A DNA stretch of 64,000 nt. It comes from Lysobacter enzymogenes. Its GTDB lineage: Bacteria > Pseudomonadota > Gammaproteobacteria > Xanthomonadales > Xanthomonadaceae. The DNA is taken from contig NZ_CP067396.1 of NCBI RefSeq assembly GCF_023617245.1, positions 1,860,001 to 1,924,000 on the forward strand. Reading direction: 5' to 3'. The notes beneath the pieces are model-generated. The model saw only the letters and a program-made list of their open reading frames with translations, ran no database searches and had not been told where the DNA came from. Each line of letters begins with the position of its first letter. The first letter of the stretch is position 1. Below, one piece after another: positions 7,635 to 15,646 of this stretch. Position numbers and translations under genes: made by a program.

Positions 7635-8503
7635 GCGGAGAGGTCGCGCTGACCCTGGCCGCGTCCGGCCACAGCTGCGCCGATCCGCGCCATCTCGGTC
7701 TCGCCGCCGGCGCGCGCATGCGCTTTCCCGCGGGCTGGGCGCTGATCGAGCATCCGGTGCAGGGCGCGATCCTGTTCGACTGCGGCTACGGCCCGGACGC
7801 GCGCGAGGCGATGCGCGCGGGGCTGCGCTGGGTTTACCGCCGCGCCATCCACGCCTGCTGCCCGCCGCACGCCGACGCCGCGCACCTGCTGCGTCAGCGC
7901 GGCCTCGATGCCGACGACGTGCGCCTGCTGGTGATCAGCCATTTCCACCCCGACCACATCGGCGGGCTCGGCGAATTCCGCAACGCGCGTTTCGTCGCCC
8001 ATGCCCAAGGCTGGCGCCGGATCGGGCAGGCCGGCTGGCTGGAGCTGCTGCACGCGCAGATCTGGAAGGAATTGCTGCCGGCCGATTTCGCCGAGCGTCT
8101 GCAATTGCTCGACGAGGAAGGCCGGCGCCCGCTCGCGGCCGACTTGGCCGGCCTCGGCGAAGGCTGGGACCTGTTCGGCGACGGCAGCCTGCACGCGCTG
8201 TCGCTGCCGGGCCACGCCCGCGGCCAGATCGGCCTGGCCTTGCGCACCCGCGACGGCGAACGCGTGGTGCTCGCCGCCGATGCGTTCTGGCGGCGCGAAC
8301 AGCTCGACCGGCCGCAGGCCCTGCCGTGGCTGACTCAGTTGCTGGCGATGGACGACGCCGGCGCCTACCTCGACACCCTGCGCCGGCTGGCGCGGTTCCG
8401 CGACACCCACCACGGCGCCTGGGTGATTCCCTCGCATTGCGCCGACACGCTGGCGCAGTGGCGCGAGCGGCATCCGCAATCGGTGCTCGACGCGGCCGAT
8501 TGA
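7631..8503 (+). CDS. MBL-fold metallo-hydrolase
   Basis: A 290-residue metallo-beta-lactamase-fold protein with the metal motif HFHPDHIGG (His104, His106, Asp108, His109), a later metal Asp in LAADAFW and a C-terminal His in IPSHCAD. The family hydrolyses thioesters, lactones, phosphodiesters or glutathione adducts, and the sequence does not settle which. The start overlaps the preceding stop by four bases. In this setting hydrolysis of an acyl thioester or ester intermediate is a reasonable guess, but not shown. Confidence 0.82.
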   Translation: MSGEVALTLAASGHSCADPRHLGLAAGARMRFPAGWALIEHPVQGAILFDCGYGPDAREAMRAGLRWVYRRAIHACCPPHADAAHLLRQRGLDADDVRLLVISHFHPDHIGGLGEFRNARFVAHAQGWRRIGQAGWLELLHAQIWKELLPADFAERLQLLDEEGRRPLAADLAGLGEGWDLFGDGSLHALSLPGHARGQIGLALRTRDGERVVLAADAFWRREQLDRPQALPWLTQLLAMDDAGAYLDTLRRLARFRDTHHGAWVIPSHCADTLAQWRERHPQSVLDAAD

Positions 8504-8660
8504 ACGGCTGCGGTGGCGGGTGGATTCGTTTCGTTTCGCAAGCGGCGTTTCGCCAACTCGATGATCGAGTCCGATCGCGTTTCCTTTGCTGGCGAGGTGC
8601 AAGTCGCGCCCGCGACAGCGCGGCTATGGCGTTGCTTCCGACGCGAACGGGCAGCCCCGC

Positions 8661-8740
8661 GGTCGCGGCTCGCGCCGCTCCTACAGGTAGATCGCGTGGC
8701 GGCCGGAGCCCCTGTAGGAGCGGCGCAAGCCGCGACCGCG
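8661..8740. repeat. Inverted pair of GTAGGAGCGGCGCAAGCCGCG repeats
   Basis: The minus-oriented copy (8661-8686) and plus-oriented copy (8711-8740) are separated by ~24 bp. Single copies of the same element lie at 23034-23064, 27880-27907 (minus) and, more diverged, 52573-52600. Each contains the hairpin GCGGC-GCAA-GCCGC. All are intergenic. Confidence 0.75.
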
Positions 8741-8852
8741 ACGACGCAGTTGCGACGGAACTTTCGGCGCGAGCGACGGCGGCCATGCGGCCCGGCCCGA
8801 CAGGACGCACAGCCCCAAAACGACCGCTCGTCGGAGCGATCTTGCCAACTAA

Positions 8853-8868
8853 TTAATCATTGAATTAA
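8853..8868. promoter_or_regulatory. AT-rich dyad, candidate TetR operator
   Basis: TTAAT (8853-8857) and ATTAA (8864-8868) form an inverted repeat with a 6-bp spacer, ending 8 bp before the TetR start codon. It stands out in 70% GC DNA, and its position would let the regulator repress its own operon. No Shine-Dalgarno is visible before ATG 8877, so the transcript could be leaderless. Confidence 0.4.
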
Positions 8869-8876
8869 ATATAAGT

Positions 8877-9560
8877 ATGGACACCCCAAAGCCCGCCCGG
8901 CGCGGCCGCCCGCGCAAGACCGAGGCGCCCAAGCGCGCGCCCGGCCGGCCCGCCGCCGCCGACAACCCCGACCTGCGCGAACGCCTGCTCGACGCCGCCA
9001 TCGCCTGCTACGCCCGCCAGGGCATCGCCGCGACCTCGCTGCGCGCGATCGCCGCCGAGGCCGGCGTCAATCCGGCCTTGCTGCATTACTACTTCGGCGA
9101 CAAGGAGCAACTGCAGGAGGCGGTCAGCAGCGAGCGGCTGTTCCCGCTGATCGTCGGTCTGCGCGAGGGGCTGGCCGACGACGGCGACGACGTCTTCGAT
9201 CTGGTCGGACGTTTCGTCGCCAACATGGGGCGCATCATCGAAACCCATCCGTGGCTGCCGTCGCTGTGGGTGCGCGAGGTGCTGTGCGAGGGCGGGGCGC
9301 TGCGGCAGACCCTGCTGTACGACAAGATCGGTCCGCTGCTGCCGCGCATGCTCGCGGCGCGCTTCGCCGACGCGCAGGCGCAGGGCCGGATCAACGCCGA
9401 CCTCGACCCGCGCCTGCTGATGGTCAGCCTGATCGGCCTGACCCTGTTCCCGGCGGCGAGCGCGCCGATCTGGCGCCATCTGTTCGGCGCCGAAGACCTC
9501 GACCTGGCGGCGCAGCGCCGCCACGCATTGGCCCTGCTCGATAAGGGATTGACGCCATGA
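8877..9560 (+). CDS. TetR/AcrR family transcriptional regulator
   Basis: A 227-residue regulator. After a basic Pro/Arg-rich N-terminal tail (~30 residues) the TetR helix-turn-helix runs from about 35 to 80 (LLDAAIACYARQG, TSLRAIAAEAGV, LLHYYFGDKEQL). The C-terminal ligand domain has the CecR-like (TetR_C, YbiH) layout, ending in a hydrophobic LLMVSLIGLTLF region. It is the first gene of an operon with an HlyD-like protein and ABC exporter subunits, as in ybiH-ybhGFSR, and overlaps the next start by four bases. It probably represses the operon until a toxic ligand is bound. Confidence 0.88.
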   Translation: MDTPKPARRGRPRKTEAPKRAPGRPAAADNPDLRERLLDAAIACYARQGIAATSLRAIAAEAGVNPALLHYYFGDKEQLQEAVSSERLFPLIVGLREGLADDGDDVFDLVGRFVANMGRIIETHPWLPSLWVREVLCEGGALRQTLLYDKIGPLLPRMLAARFADAQAQGRINADLDPRLLMVSLIGLTLFPAASAPIWRHLFGAEDLDLAAQRRHALALLDKGLTP

Positions 9561-10702
9561 GCGCGCAGCGCGACGCCCGCAATGCCCAGATCCGCACCGC
9601 GCCGTCCGCCGCCGCGACGGCGCTGGCCGCGTTGATCCCGCTGCGCAGCCGCGCCCTGGCCGCGGCCGCACTGCAGGACGCGGTTGCGCCGCCGGCGGCG
9701 GCACGCGCGCCGCGTCGCGCCGAAACCTTGGCGTCGCCGGGCAGCCGCGCCGCGTTGCGCAGCGCCGGCCTGTGCGCGCTGGCCGCGCTCGCGCTCGCCG
9801 GCTGCGCGCGCCCGCCGCCGCAGGCGCTGGGCACGCTGGAATGGGACCGCATTACCTTGCCCGCGCCCGCGGCCGAGAAAGTCGTGCGCATCGACGTGCG
9901 CGAGGGCCAGCGGGTCAAGGCCGGCGCGCGCGTGCTGCAACTCGAACCCGACCGCACCCGTTCGCAACTGCAGGCCGCGCAGGCGCAGGCGCAGCAATCG
10001 GCGCAGGCGCTGGCGGAACTGGAAGCCGGCCCGCGCCGCGAAGCCATCGAGCAGGCCCGCGCCAACCTCGCCGCCGCGCAGGCGCAGCAGCGCGACGCCA
10101 GCGCCTATTTCGAGCGCGTGCGCCCGCTCGGCCAGCGCCGCTTGATCGCCGCGGCCGACGTCGACCGCGCCCGCGCCGCCGCCGGCAACGCGCTCGCGCA
10201 GGTGCGCGCGGCCGAAGCCGGGTTGCTGGAACTCGAACGCGGCAACCGGCGCGAAGACATCGCCCAGGGCAGGGCCGCGCTCGCCGCCGCGCAGGCCCAG
10301 GCCGCGGTGCAGCAGACCACGTTCGCCAAGCTCGACGTGGTCGCGCCGCGCGACGGCGTGATCGACAGCCTGCCGTACAAGCTCGGCGACCAGGCGCCGG
10401 TGGGATCGCCGCTGGCGGTGATGCTGGTCGGGCCGCGCCCGTTCGCGCGCGTGTACGTGCCCGAGCCGATCCGCCAGGACGTGCGCGTCGGTCGCGCCGC
10501 CAAGGTCTATGTCGAAGGCCGCGTGCGCGCCTGGAACGGCCGCGTGCGCATGATCCGCAGCGAGTCCAGCTTCACCCCGTACTACGCGCTGACCGGCGAG
10601 GACGCCGCGCGCCTGAGCTATTTGTGCGAGGTCGAATTGACCGACGCCGACGCGGTCGAACTGCCGGCCGGCCTGCCGGTGCGGGCCGAGTTCGCGCCGT
10701 GA
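9557..10702 (+). CDS. HlyD-family membrane-fusion lipoprotein (efflux periplasmic subunit)
   Basis: 381 residues from the ATG that overlaps the TetR stop. A lipobox LALAGC occurs near residue 83, so the functional signal peptide begins about residue 66. Either the first ~65 residues are an unusual extension or translation starts later (for example a TTG at LASPGSR). After the lipobox come a lipoyl-like half motif (VRIDVREGQRVKAGARVL), a long Ala/Gln-rich coiled coil (GRREAIEQARANL, ELERGNRREDIAQGRAAL) and the second barrel half (VVAPRDGVIDSLPYKLGD). This fits YbhG/YhiI-type adaptors that pair with ABC-2 exporters, which is the context here. Confidence 0.85.
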   Translation: MSAQRDARNAQIRTAPSAAATALAALIPLRSRALAAAALQDAVAPPAAARAPRRAETLASPGSRAALRSAGLCALAALALAGCARPPPQALGTLEWDRITLPAPAAEKVVRIDVREGQRVKAGARVLQLEPDRTRSQLQAAQAQAQQSAQALAELEAGPRREAIEQARANLAAAQAQQRDASAYFERVRPLGQRRLIAAADVDRARAAAGNALAQVRAAEAGLLELERGNRREDIAQGRAALAAAQAQAAVQQTTFAKLDVVAPRDGVIDSLPYKLGDQAPVGSPLAVMLVGPRPFARVYVPEPIRQDVRVGRAAKVYVEGRVRAWNGRVRMIRSESSFTPYYALTGEDAARLSYLCEVELTDADAVELPAGLPVRAEFAP

Positions 10703-11700
10703 GCGCGGTCGCGGGCGCGCGCGAAACGGCGGCTTCGGCGACGGCCGAGGCGCCGGCGATCCGAGCGCGCGGCATGAGCAAGCGTTTCGGCGAACTGCAG
10801 GCGGTGGACCGGGTCGACCTGACCGTGCCGCGCGCCTGCGTCTACGGCTTCCTCGGCCCGAATGGCTCAGGCAAGTCGACCACCATCCGCATGCTGTGCG
10901 GCCTGCTGACCCCGAGCGCGGGCGAGATCGAAGTGCTGGGGCTGAAGATTCCCGAGCAGGCCGAAGCGCTGCGCCGTCGCATCGGCTACATGACCCAGAA
11001 ATTCTCGCTGTTCGAGGACCTGAGCGTGCGCGAGAACCTGGAGTTCCTCGCTGCCGTGCAGGACATCCCCAAGGCCGCCGCGCGCAAGCGCATCGACGCG
11101 TTGATCGGGCAGTACCGCTTCGGCGACCGCCAGGACCAGCTCGCCGGCACCATGAGCGGCGGCCAGAAGCAGCGCCTGGCCCTGGCCGGCGCGGTGATCC
11201 ACGAACCCGAGCTGCTGTTCCTCGACGAGCCGACCAGCGCGGTCGATCCCGAATCGCGCCGCGATTTCTGGGAAAAACTGTTCGAGCTGGCCGACGCCGG
11301 CACCACCTTGCTGGTGTCCACCCACTACATGGACGAGGCCGAGCGCTGCCACCGCCTCGCCATCCTCGACCGCGGCGTCCTGGTCGCCGACGGCACCCCG
11401 GCCGAACTCACCGGCGAACTGCGCGGGCGCGCGGTGGAAGTGCGCGCCGCGCAGCCGCGCAAGGCCCAGCGCGCGCTGGTCGATCTGCCCGGCGTGCTCA
11501 GCGTGGCCCAGATCGGCAACGACCTGCGGGTGCTGCTGGCCGACGCCGACACCGCCGAACAAGGCCTGACCGACGCGCTGCGCGCGGCCGGGCTGCAGGC
11601 CGAAGTCGCCAAGGCCAAGCCGAACCTGGAAGACGTGTTCGTCGCCGCCACCCGCGGCGACGCGCCGCGCGCCGCCGCGGCGCGCGAGGAGGACGCATGA
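10699..11700 (+). CDS. ABC-2 type exporter ATP-binding protein
   Basis: A 333-residue ATPase starting at GTG 10699 in a GTGA overlap with the preceding stop. Walker A is GPNGSGKS (residues 53-60), the signature MSGGQKQRLALAGA, Walker B LLFLDEPTSAVD, and the switch His lies in VSTHYMDEAE. The C-terminal ~80 residues form the accessory domain common to drug and lipid ABC-2 exporters (PNLEDVFVAATRG). It should energise the permease encoded next. A single nucleotide-binding domain suggests a homodimer in the complex. Confidence 0.92.
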   Translation: MSAVAGARETAASATAEAPAIRARGMSKRFGELQAVDRVDLTVPRACVYGFLGPNGSGKSTTIRMLCGLLTPSAGEIEVLGLKIPEQAEALRRRIGYMTQKFSLFEDLSVRENLEFLAAVQDIPKAAARKRIDALIGQYRFGDRQDQLAGTMSGGQKQRLALAGAVIHEPELLFLDEPTSAVDPESRRDFWEKLFELADAGTTLLVSTHYMDEAERCHRLAILDRGVLVADGTPAELTGELRGRAVEVRAAQPRKAQRALVDLPGVLSVAQIGNDLRVLLADADTAEQGLTDALRAAGLQAEVAKAKPNLEDVFVAATRGDAPRAAAAREEDA

Positions 11701-12796
11701 AACTGCGCCGGCTGTGGGCCATCGTGCTCAAGGAAGTGCGGCAACTGCGCCGCGACCGCATCACCCTGGCGATGATCGTGATGATCCCGGTCGGCCAGCT
11801 GGTGCTGTTCGGCTATGCCATCAACCTCAACCCGCGCGGCCTCACCGCCGCGGTCGCCGATCAGCCGGCACCGCCGCTTCGCGCGCGCTGGTCATGGACA
11901 TGATCGCCACCGGGGTGATCCGCACCGTCGCCCGCGCCGACACGCCGCAGCAGTTGGTCGGCATGCTCCGGCGCGGCGAGATCAGCGTCGGCATCGCGGT
12001 GCCGCCGAACTTCGAGCGCCGCCGCGCCGACGGCCGCGAAGTGCTGCAGGTGATGGTCGACGGCAGCGACACCGTGGTCCAGAGCGCGGCCGCGCAACTC
12101 GCGCAGACGCCGGTCGATAGCTCGGCGGCGGCGCCGCGCCGGGTCGGGCCGAACACCGGCGCGATCGGCGTGGTCGCGTTCTACAACCCGCAGCGGCGCT
12201 CGCCGGTCAACATCGTGCCGGGGCTGATCGGGGTGATCCTGACCATGACCATGGTGATGTTCACCGCGGTGGCGATCGTGCGCGAACGCGAGCGCGGCAA
12301 CATGGAGCTGTTGATCACCACGCCGGTCAGCCGCACCGAACTGATGGTCGGCAAAGTGCTGCCGTACGCGCTGATCGGCTTGCTGCAGACCAGCGTGGTG
12401 CTGTTGCTCGGGTTGTGGCTGTTCGAGGTGCCGGTCAAGGGCAGCGTGCTCGACGTCTACGTCGCCGCGGTGCTGCTGATCCTGGCCAACCTCGCGCTCG
12501 GCCTGTTGATCTCGACCAAGGCCGCCTCGCAGTTCCAGGCCATGCAGATGACCGTCTTCATCCTGCTGCCGTCGATCTTGCTGTCGGGCTTCATGTTCCC
12601 GTACGCCGGCATGCCGGCGCCGGCGCAATGGCTGGCCGAGATCCTGCCGATGACCCACTTCTTGCGCCTGATCCGCGGGGTGATGCTGCGCGGCGCGGGG
12701 CTGCTGGAGCTGTGGCGCGACGTGGCCTACCTGCTCGGCTTCATCGCGGTGATGATGAGCCTGGCGGTGGCGCGGTTCCGCAAGCGGCTGGATTGA
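11697..12796 (+). pseudogene. ABC-2 permease, interrupted by a one-base frameshift
   Basis: The gene begins at ATG 11697 (ATGA overlap with the ATPase) and reads MKLRRLWAIVLKEVRQLRRD, followed by the first membrane segment. That frame ends at about 11903. The rest of the protein, from ASRALVMDMIATG to the last membrane helix and RKRLD, is in a different frame. Adding one G at 11867-11868 (CCGG to CCGGG) would restore DQPGTAASRALV, a normal continuation for YbhR/YbhS-type permeases. The C-terminal part keeps the ABC-2 features (VNIVPGLIGVIL, FRLIRGVMLRG-like region, five hydrophobic helices). It is either a genuine loss-of-function mutation or a homopolymer sequencing error. An intact gene would be ~366 residues. 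Confidence 0.8.
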
Positions 12797-13020
12797 GCGC
12801 GACGTTCTTGCGGCCTGGCGCAAACGCCGCGGCTGCGCGGTTCGCGCCGACCCCGGCGCTGCCTTGTATTACCGCGAAAGCCGGATTCTTTTTTTCGTCG
12901 CTTTCCGACCCCGATCGAGAATCGCCCGACCGTCCGCATCTGCCGCACTTGCGCCGCAACCGCCGATCTCGCACATTCGCCACTTTCGGACGCCGCAGTC
13001 CGCGGCCAGGGAAGCGAAGC

Positions 13021-14724
13021 ATGCGAACGATGCGGCGGTTACGCGGAATCGGCCCGGCGGCCATCCTTGCCCTGGCGCTGGCCCTGACATGCGGCAGCGC
13101 CGCATCGGCGCAGCCGCTCACCGTCGTGACCGCGGCGCGCGTGCACACGCTCGATCCGGCCCGACCGCGCGCGCAAGGACTGGTGTTCGACGCCGCCGGC
13201 AAGATCGTCGCCGTCGGCACCCGTGGCGACCTGTTGCATCTGTATCCCAACGCCCGCCACATCGACTTCGGCGAGGCCACGCTGGTGCCGGGGCTGATCG
13301 ACGCGCACGCGCATGTGTTCGAACTGGGCATCAACCAGCTCCAGGCCGATCTCACCGGCACCCGCAGCAAGGCCGAAGCGTTGCAGCGGCTGCGCGAGTT
13401 CGCGCGCGCGCTGCCGCCCGGGCAGTGGCTGATCGGCCACGGCTGGGACCAGAACGACTGGCCCGATGCGCGTTTCCCCGAGGCGGCCGATCTCGATGCC
13501 GAGTTCCCCGAGCGTCCGGTCTGGCTGCAGCGCATCGACGGTCACGCCGGCTGGGCCAACAGCGCGGCGATGCGCGCGGCCGGACGCGAGTTGGGCGGCG
13601 ATTGGCAACCCGACGGCGGGCGCATCGTGCGCGACGACCAGGGCCGTGCCACCGGCGTGTTCATCGACGATGCGATGGCGCTGCTCGAGCGCGCGCGTCC
13701 GCCGCTGCCGCCGGCCGCGGTCGAACAGGCGCTGAGCCTGGGCATGCAGGCCGCGGTCCGCCACGGCCTGACCGGGGTGCACGACGCCGGCGTCGACCTG
13801 CCGACCTTGCGCGCTTACCAGCGCCTGGTCGGGCGCAAGCAGTTGCCGCTGCGCATCACCGCCTTCGCTGCCGGCGACGGAGACGCGCTGGAATCGCTGT
13901 GCCGCGACGGCCTGTACCAGCATCCGTCGGGACGCCTGAAGATGCGCACGGTCAAGCTCTACGCCGACGGCGCGCTCGGCAGCCGCGGCGCCGCGCTGCT
14001 GCAGGACTACAGCGACGAGCGCGGCAACCGCGGGCTGCTGCGGATGTCGCCCGAGGCGATGGCGAAAGCGATCGCCAAGGCCGAACGCTGCGGCGTGCAG
14101 GTCGCCACCCACGCCATCGGCGACCGCGGCAATCGCGAAGTGCTCGATCTGTACGCCCAGGCGCTCGGCGAGAACGCGACCACGCGCGACCACCGCTGGC
14201 GCATCGAACACGCGCAGATCCTCGCGCCGCAGGACCTGCCGCGGCTGGCGGCGCTGCACGCGATCGCCTCGGTGCAGCCGACCCACGCCACCAGCGACAT
14301 GCCCTGGGCCGAAGACCGGCTCGGGCCGGTGCGCATCGACGGCGCCTATGCCTGGCGGCAACTGCGCGACAGCGGCGCGCGGCTGGCGCTGGGCTCGGAT
14401 TTCCCGGTCGAATCGGTCGATCCGCGGCTGGGGCTGTTCGCCGCCGCCACCCGCACCGACGCCGCCGGCAAGCCGCTCGGCGGCTGGCACCCGCAAGAGA
14501 AGCTGACCGCGTACGAAGCCTTGCGCGGCTTCACCCTGGACGCGGCCTACGCGGGTTTCGCCGAGAACGAGGTCGGCAGCCTGGCGGTCGGCAAGCGCGC
14601 GGATTTCGTCGTGTTCGAACAGGACCCGCTGGCGGTGGAGCCGCAGCGGTTGCGCGAGCTGACGTTACTGGGAACTTATGTGGACGGCGCGCCGGTGTGG
14701 CGGCGCGAGCCAGCGCAGCGTTGA
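13021..14724 (+). CDS. Exported amidohydrolase family 3 protein (YtcJ-like)
   Basis: A 567-residue protein with a signal peptide (basic start, Ala/Leu core, cleavage near AASA-Q at residue 30). It then shows the amidohydrolase 3 fold: metal motif DAHAH (residues 94-98), RIDGHAGWANSAAM, HATHAIGDRGN-type metal His region, RIEHAQIL, and GSDFPVESVDP near the end with the metal Asp. Family members hydrolyse N-acyl or cyclic amide substrates using a binuclear or mononuclear metal centre; the substrate cannot be read from sequence. It stands alone, with 224 bp separating it from the permease gene. Confidence 0.87.
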   Translation: MRTMRRLRGIGPAAILALALALTCGSAASAQPLTVVTAARVHTLDPARPRAQGLVFDAAGKIVAVGTRGDLLHLYPNARHIDFGEATLVPGLIDAHAHVFELGINQLQADLTGTRSKAEALQRLREFARALPPGQWLIGHGWDQNDWPDARFPEAADLDAEFPERPVWLQRIDGHAGWANSAAMRAAGRELGGDWQPDGGRIVRDDQGRATGVFIDDAMALLERARPPLPPAAVEQALSLGMQAAVRHGLTGVHDAGVDLPTLRAYQRLVGRKQLPLRITAFAAGDGDALESLCRDGLYQHPSGRLKMRTVKLYADGALGSRGAALLQDYSDERGNRGLLRMSPEAMAKAIAKAERCGVQVATHAIGDRGNREVLDLYAQALGENATTRDHRWRIEHAQILAPQDLPRLAALHAIASVQPTHATSDMPWAEDRLGPVRIDGAYAWRQLRDSGARLALGSDFPVESVDPRLGLFAAATRTDAAGKPLGGWHPQEKLTAYEALRGFTLDAAYAGFAENEVGSLAVGKRADFVVFEQDPLAVEPQRLRELTLLGTYVDGAPVWRREPAQR

Positions 14725-15133
14725 GGCGAGGGCTCAGGCGGGACGCCTGGGCAGGGCGCGAAAGGCGAGGGGCGGCGTATCCCGGGTTGCTGTCGCTCCG
14801 CTGCGGGTCCGCGCCGTAACGCCGACGCGAGCCTCATCGGCATTCAGGCGGAACCTACGCCGTCATCATGGCAGAAGCCCCACCGGCGGTCGGGCGAAAT
14901 CTCCACCGAAGCCCCACCGTCATTCCGGCGAAAGCCGGAATCCATTTTGATTTTCCGTCGCTGTTGCCGCGACCGCGCAAGAGCGAAGCTCATGCAAAGT
15001 CAAAATGGATTCCGGCTTTCGCCGGAACGACGGATCGGGAGGGGCGAAGCGCCGGGGCGACGGGGGAGTGCGGAAGCGGCTGCGGACGGGGCATGGACGC
15101 GACGGTTCGCCGCGCGACGCGGCGATCGCGCGC
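14725..15133. other. Intergenic region with paired CCGGCGAAAGCCGG repeats
   Basis: These 409 bp between convergent genes contain no supported gene. The main feature is the inverted repeat pair at 14918-15032. A plausible bidirectional terminator role for the pair is inferred from its place between convergent genes. Confidence 0.6.
14918..15032. repeat. Long inverted repeat of TTCCGGCGAAAGCCGGAATCC elements
   Basis: The left copy (14918-14950) reads CGTCATTCCGGCGAAAGCC and continues GGAATCCATTTTGA. The right copy (14999-15032) is its reverse complement. The ~48-bp centre is unrelated to that of the second pair at 23096-23203. Each copy has its own small hairpin, TTCCGGC-GAAA-GCCGGAA, so the unit can fold as two small hairpins or one long one. 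Confidence 0.85.
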
Positions 15134-15628
15134 TCACAGCATCCGGTGCATGACGTAGACGTCGACCAGCCCCAACGTCGGATGCCGGAACGCCTCCGGC
15201 ACCTGCCCGACCACGGCGAAGCCGTGCTTGAGCCACAGGTGCACCGCCGCCGCGTTGGTGCTGACCACGTAGTTGAACTGCATCGCCAGGTAGCCGGCCT
15301 TGCGCGCCTGCATCAGCGAGTGCTCGCACAGCGCCGTGCCCACGCCCTGGCCCCAGGCGCTCTCGGCGACCATGTAGCTGGCGTTGGCGACGTGGTCGCC
15401 GCGGCCGCGCTGGTTCGGGCCGAGCTTGTAGCAGCCCAGGACCTCGTCGCCGGATTGGGCCAGGAACATGCGGTAGGGCGGGCTGGTCCACATCGCCCGC
15501 GCGCCGTCCAGGTTGAGGTCGGCGGCGTAGTTGTAGCTCTCGCCGCGCGCCAGCACTTCGCGGAAGATCGGCCAGGCCAGGTGGAAGTGTTCCGGGCCGA
15601 TCTCGCGGATGTCGAAGTCGCGGTCCAT
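15134..15628 (-). CDS. GNAT family N-acetyltransferase
   Basis: A 164-residue GNAT domain protein. The acetyl-CoA pyrophosphate loop is visible in ESAWGQGVGTALCEH (Q/R-x-x-G-x-G/A type), followed by NYVVSTNAAAVHLWLKHGF, the usual C-terminal strand and helix. It acylates an amine of a small molecule or protein; the substrate is unknown. It follows miaB by 18 bp on the same strand, so the two are probably cotranscribed. Confidence 0.85.
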   Translation of the reverse strand: MDRDFDIREIGPEHFHLAWPIFREVLARGESYNYAADLNLDGARAMWTSPPYRMFLAQSGDEVLGCYKLGPNQRGRGDHVANASYMVAESAWGQGVGTALCEHSLMQARKAGYLAMQFNYVVSTNAAAVHLWLKHGFAVVGQVPEAFRHPTLGLVDVYVMHRML

Positions 15629-15646
15629 CGCTGTCTCCGTCGCGGC

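Larger units (their letters stand above)
8504..8876. other. Intergenic region with inverted REP pair and AT-rich promoter zone
   Basis: These 373 bp contain no supported gene. An inverted pair of the GTAGGAGCGGCGC-AAGCCGCGACC family lies at 8661-8740. The last 30 bp before the TetR gene turn sharply AT-rich and hold a TTAAT-N6-ATTAA dyad. Confidence 0.65.

Noticed and set aside
8326..8863. ORFs of 116 and 176 codons in the region before the TetR gene
   Set aside because: They are made mainly from the tail of the MBL gene in another frame and from REP-like repeats.
14868..15158. A short ORF across the 14918-15032 inverted repeat
   Set aside because: Its sequence is just a translation of the repeat (for example VIPAKAGIH), a common false gene call over this type of element.
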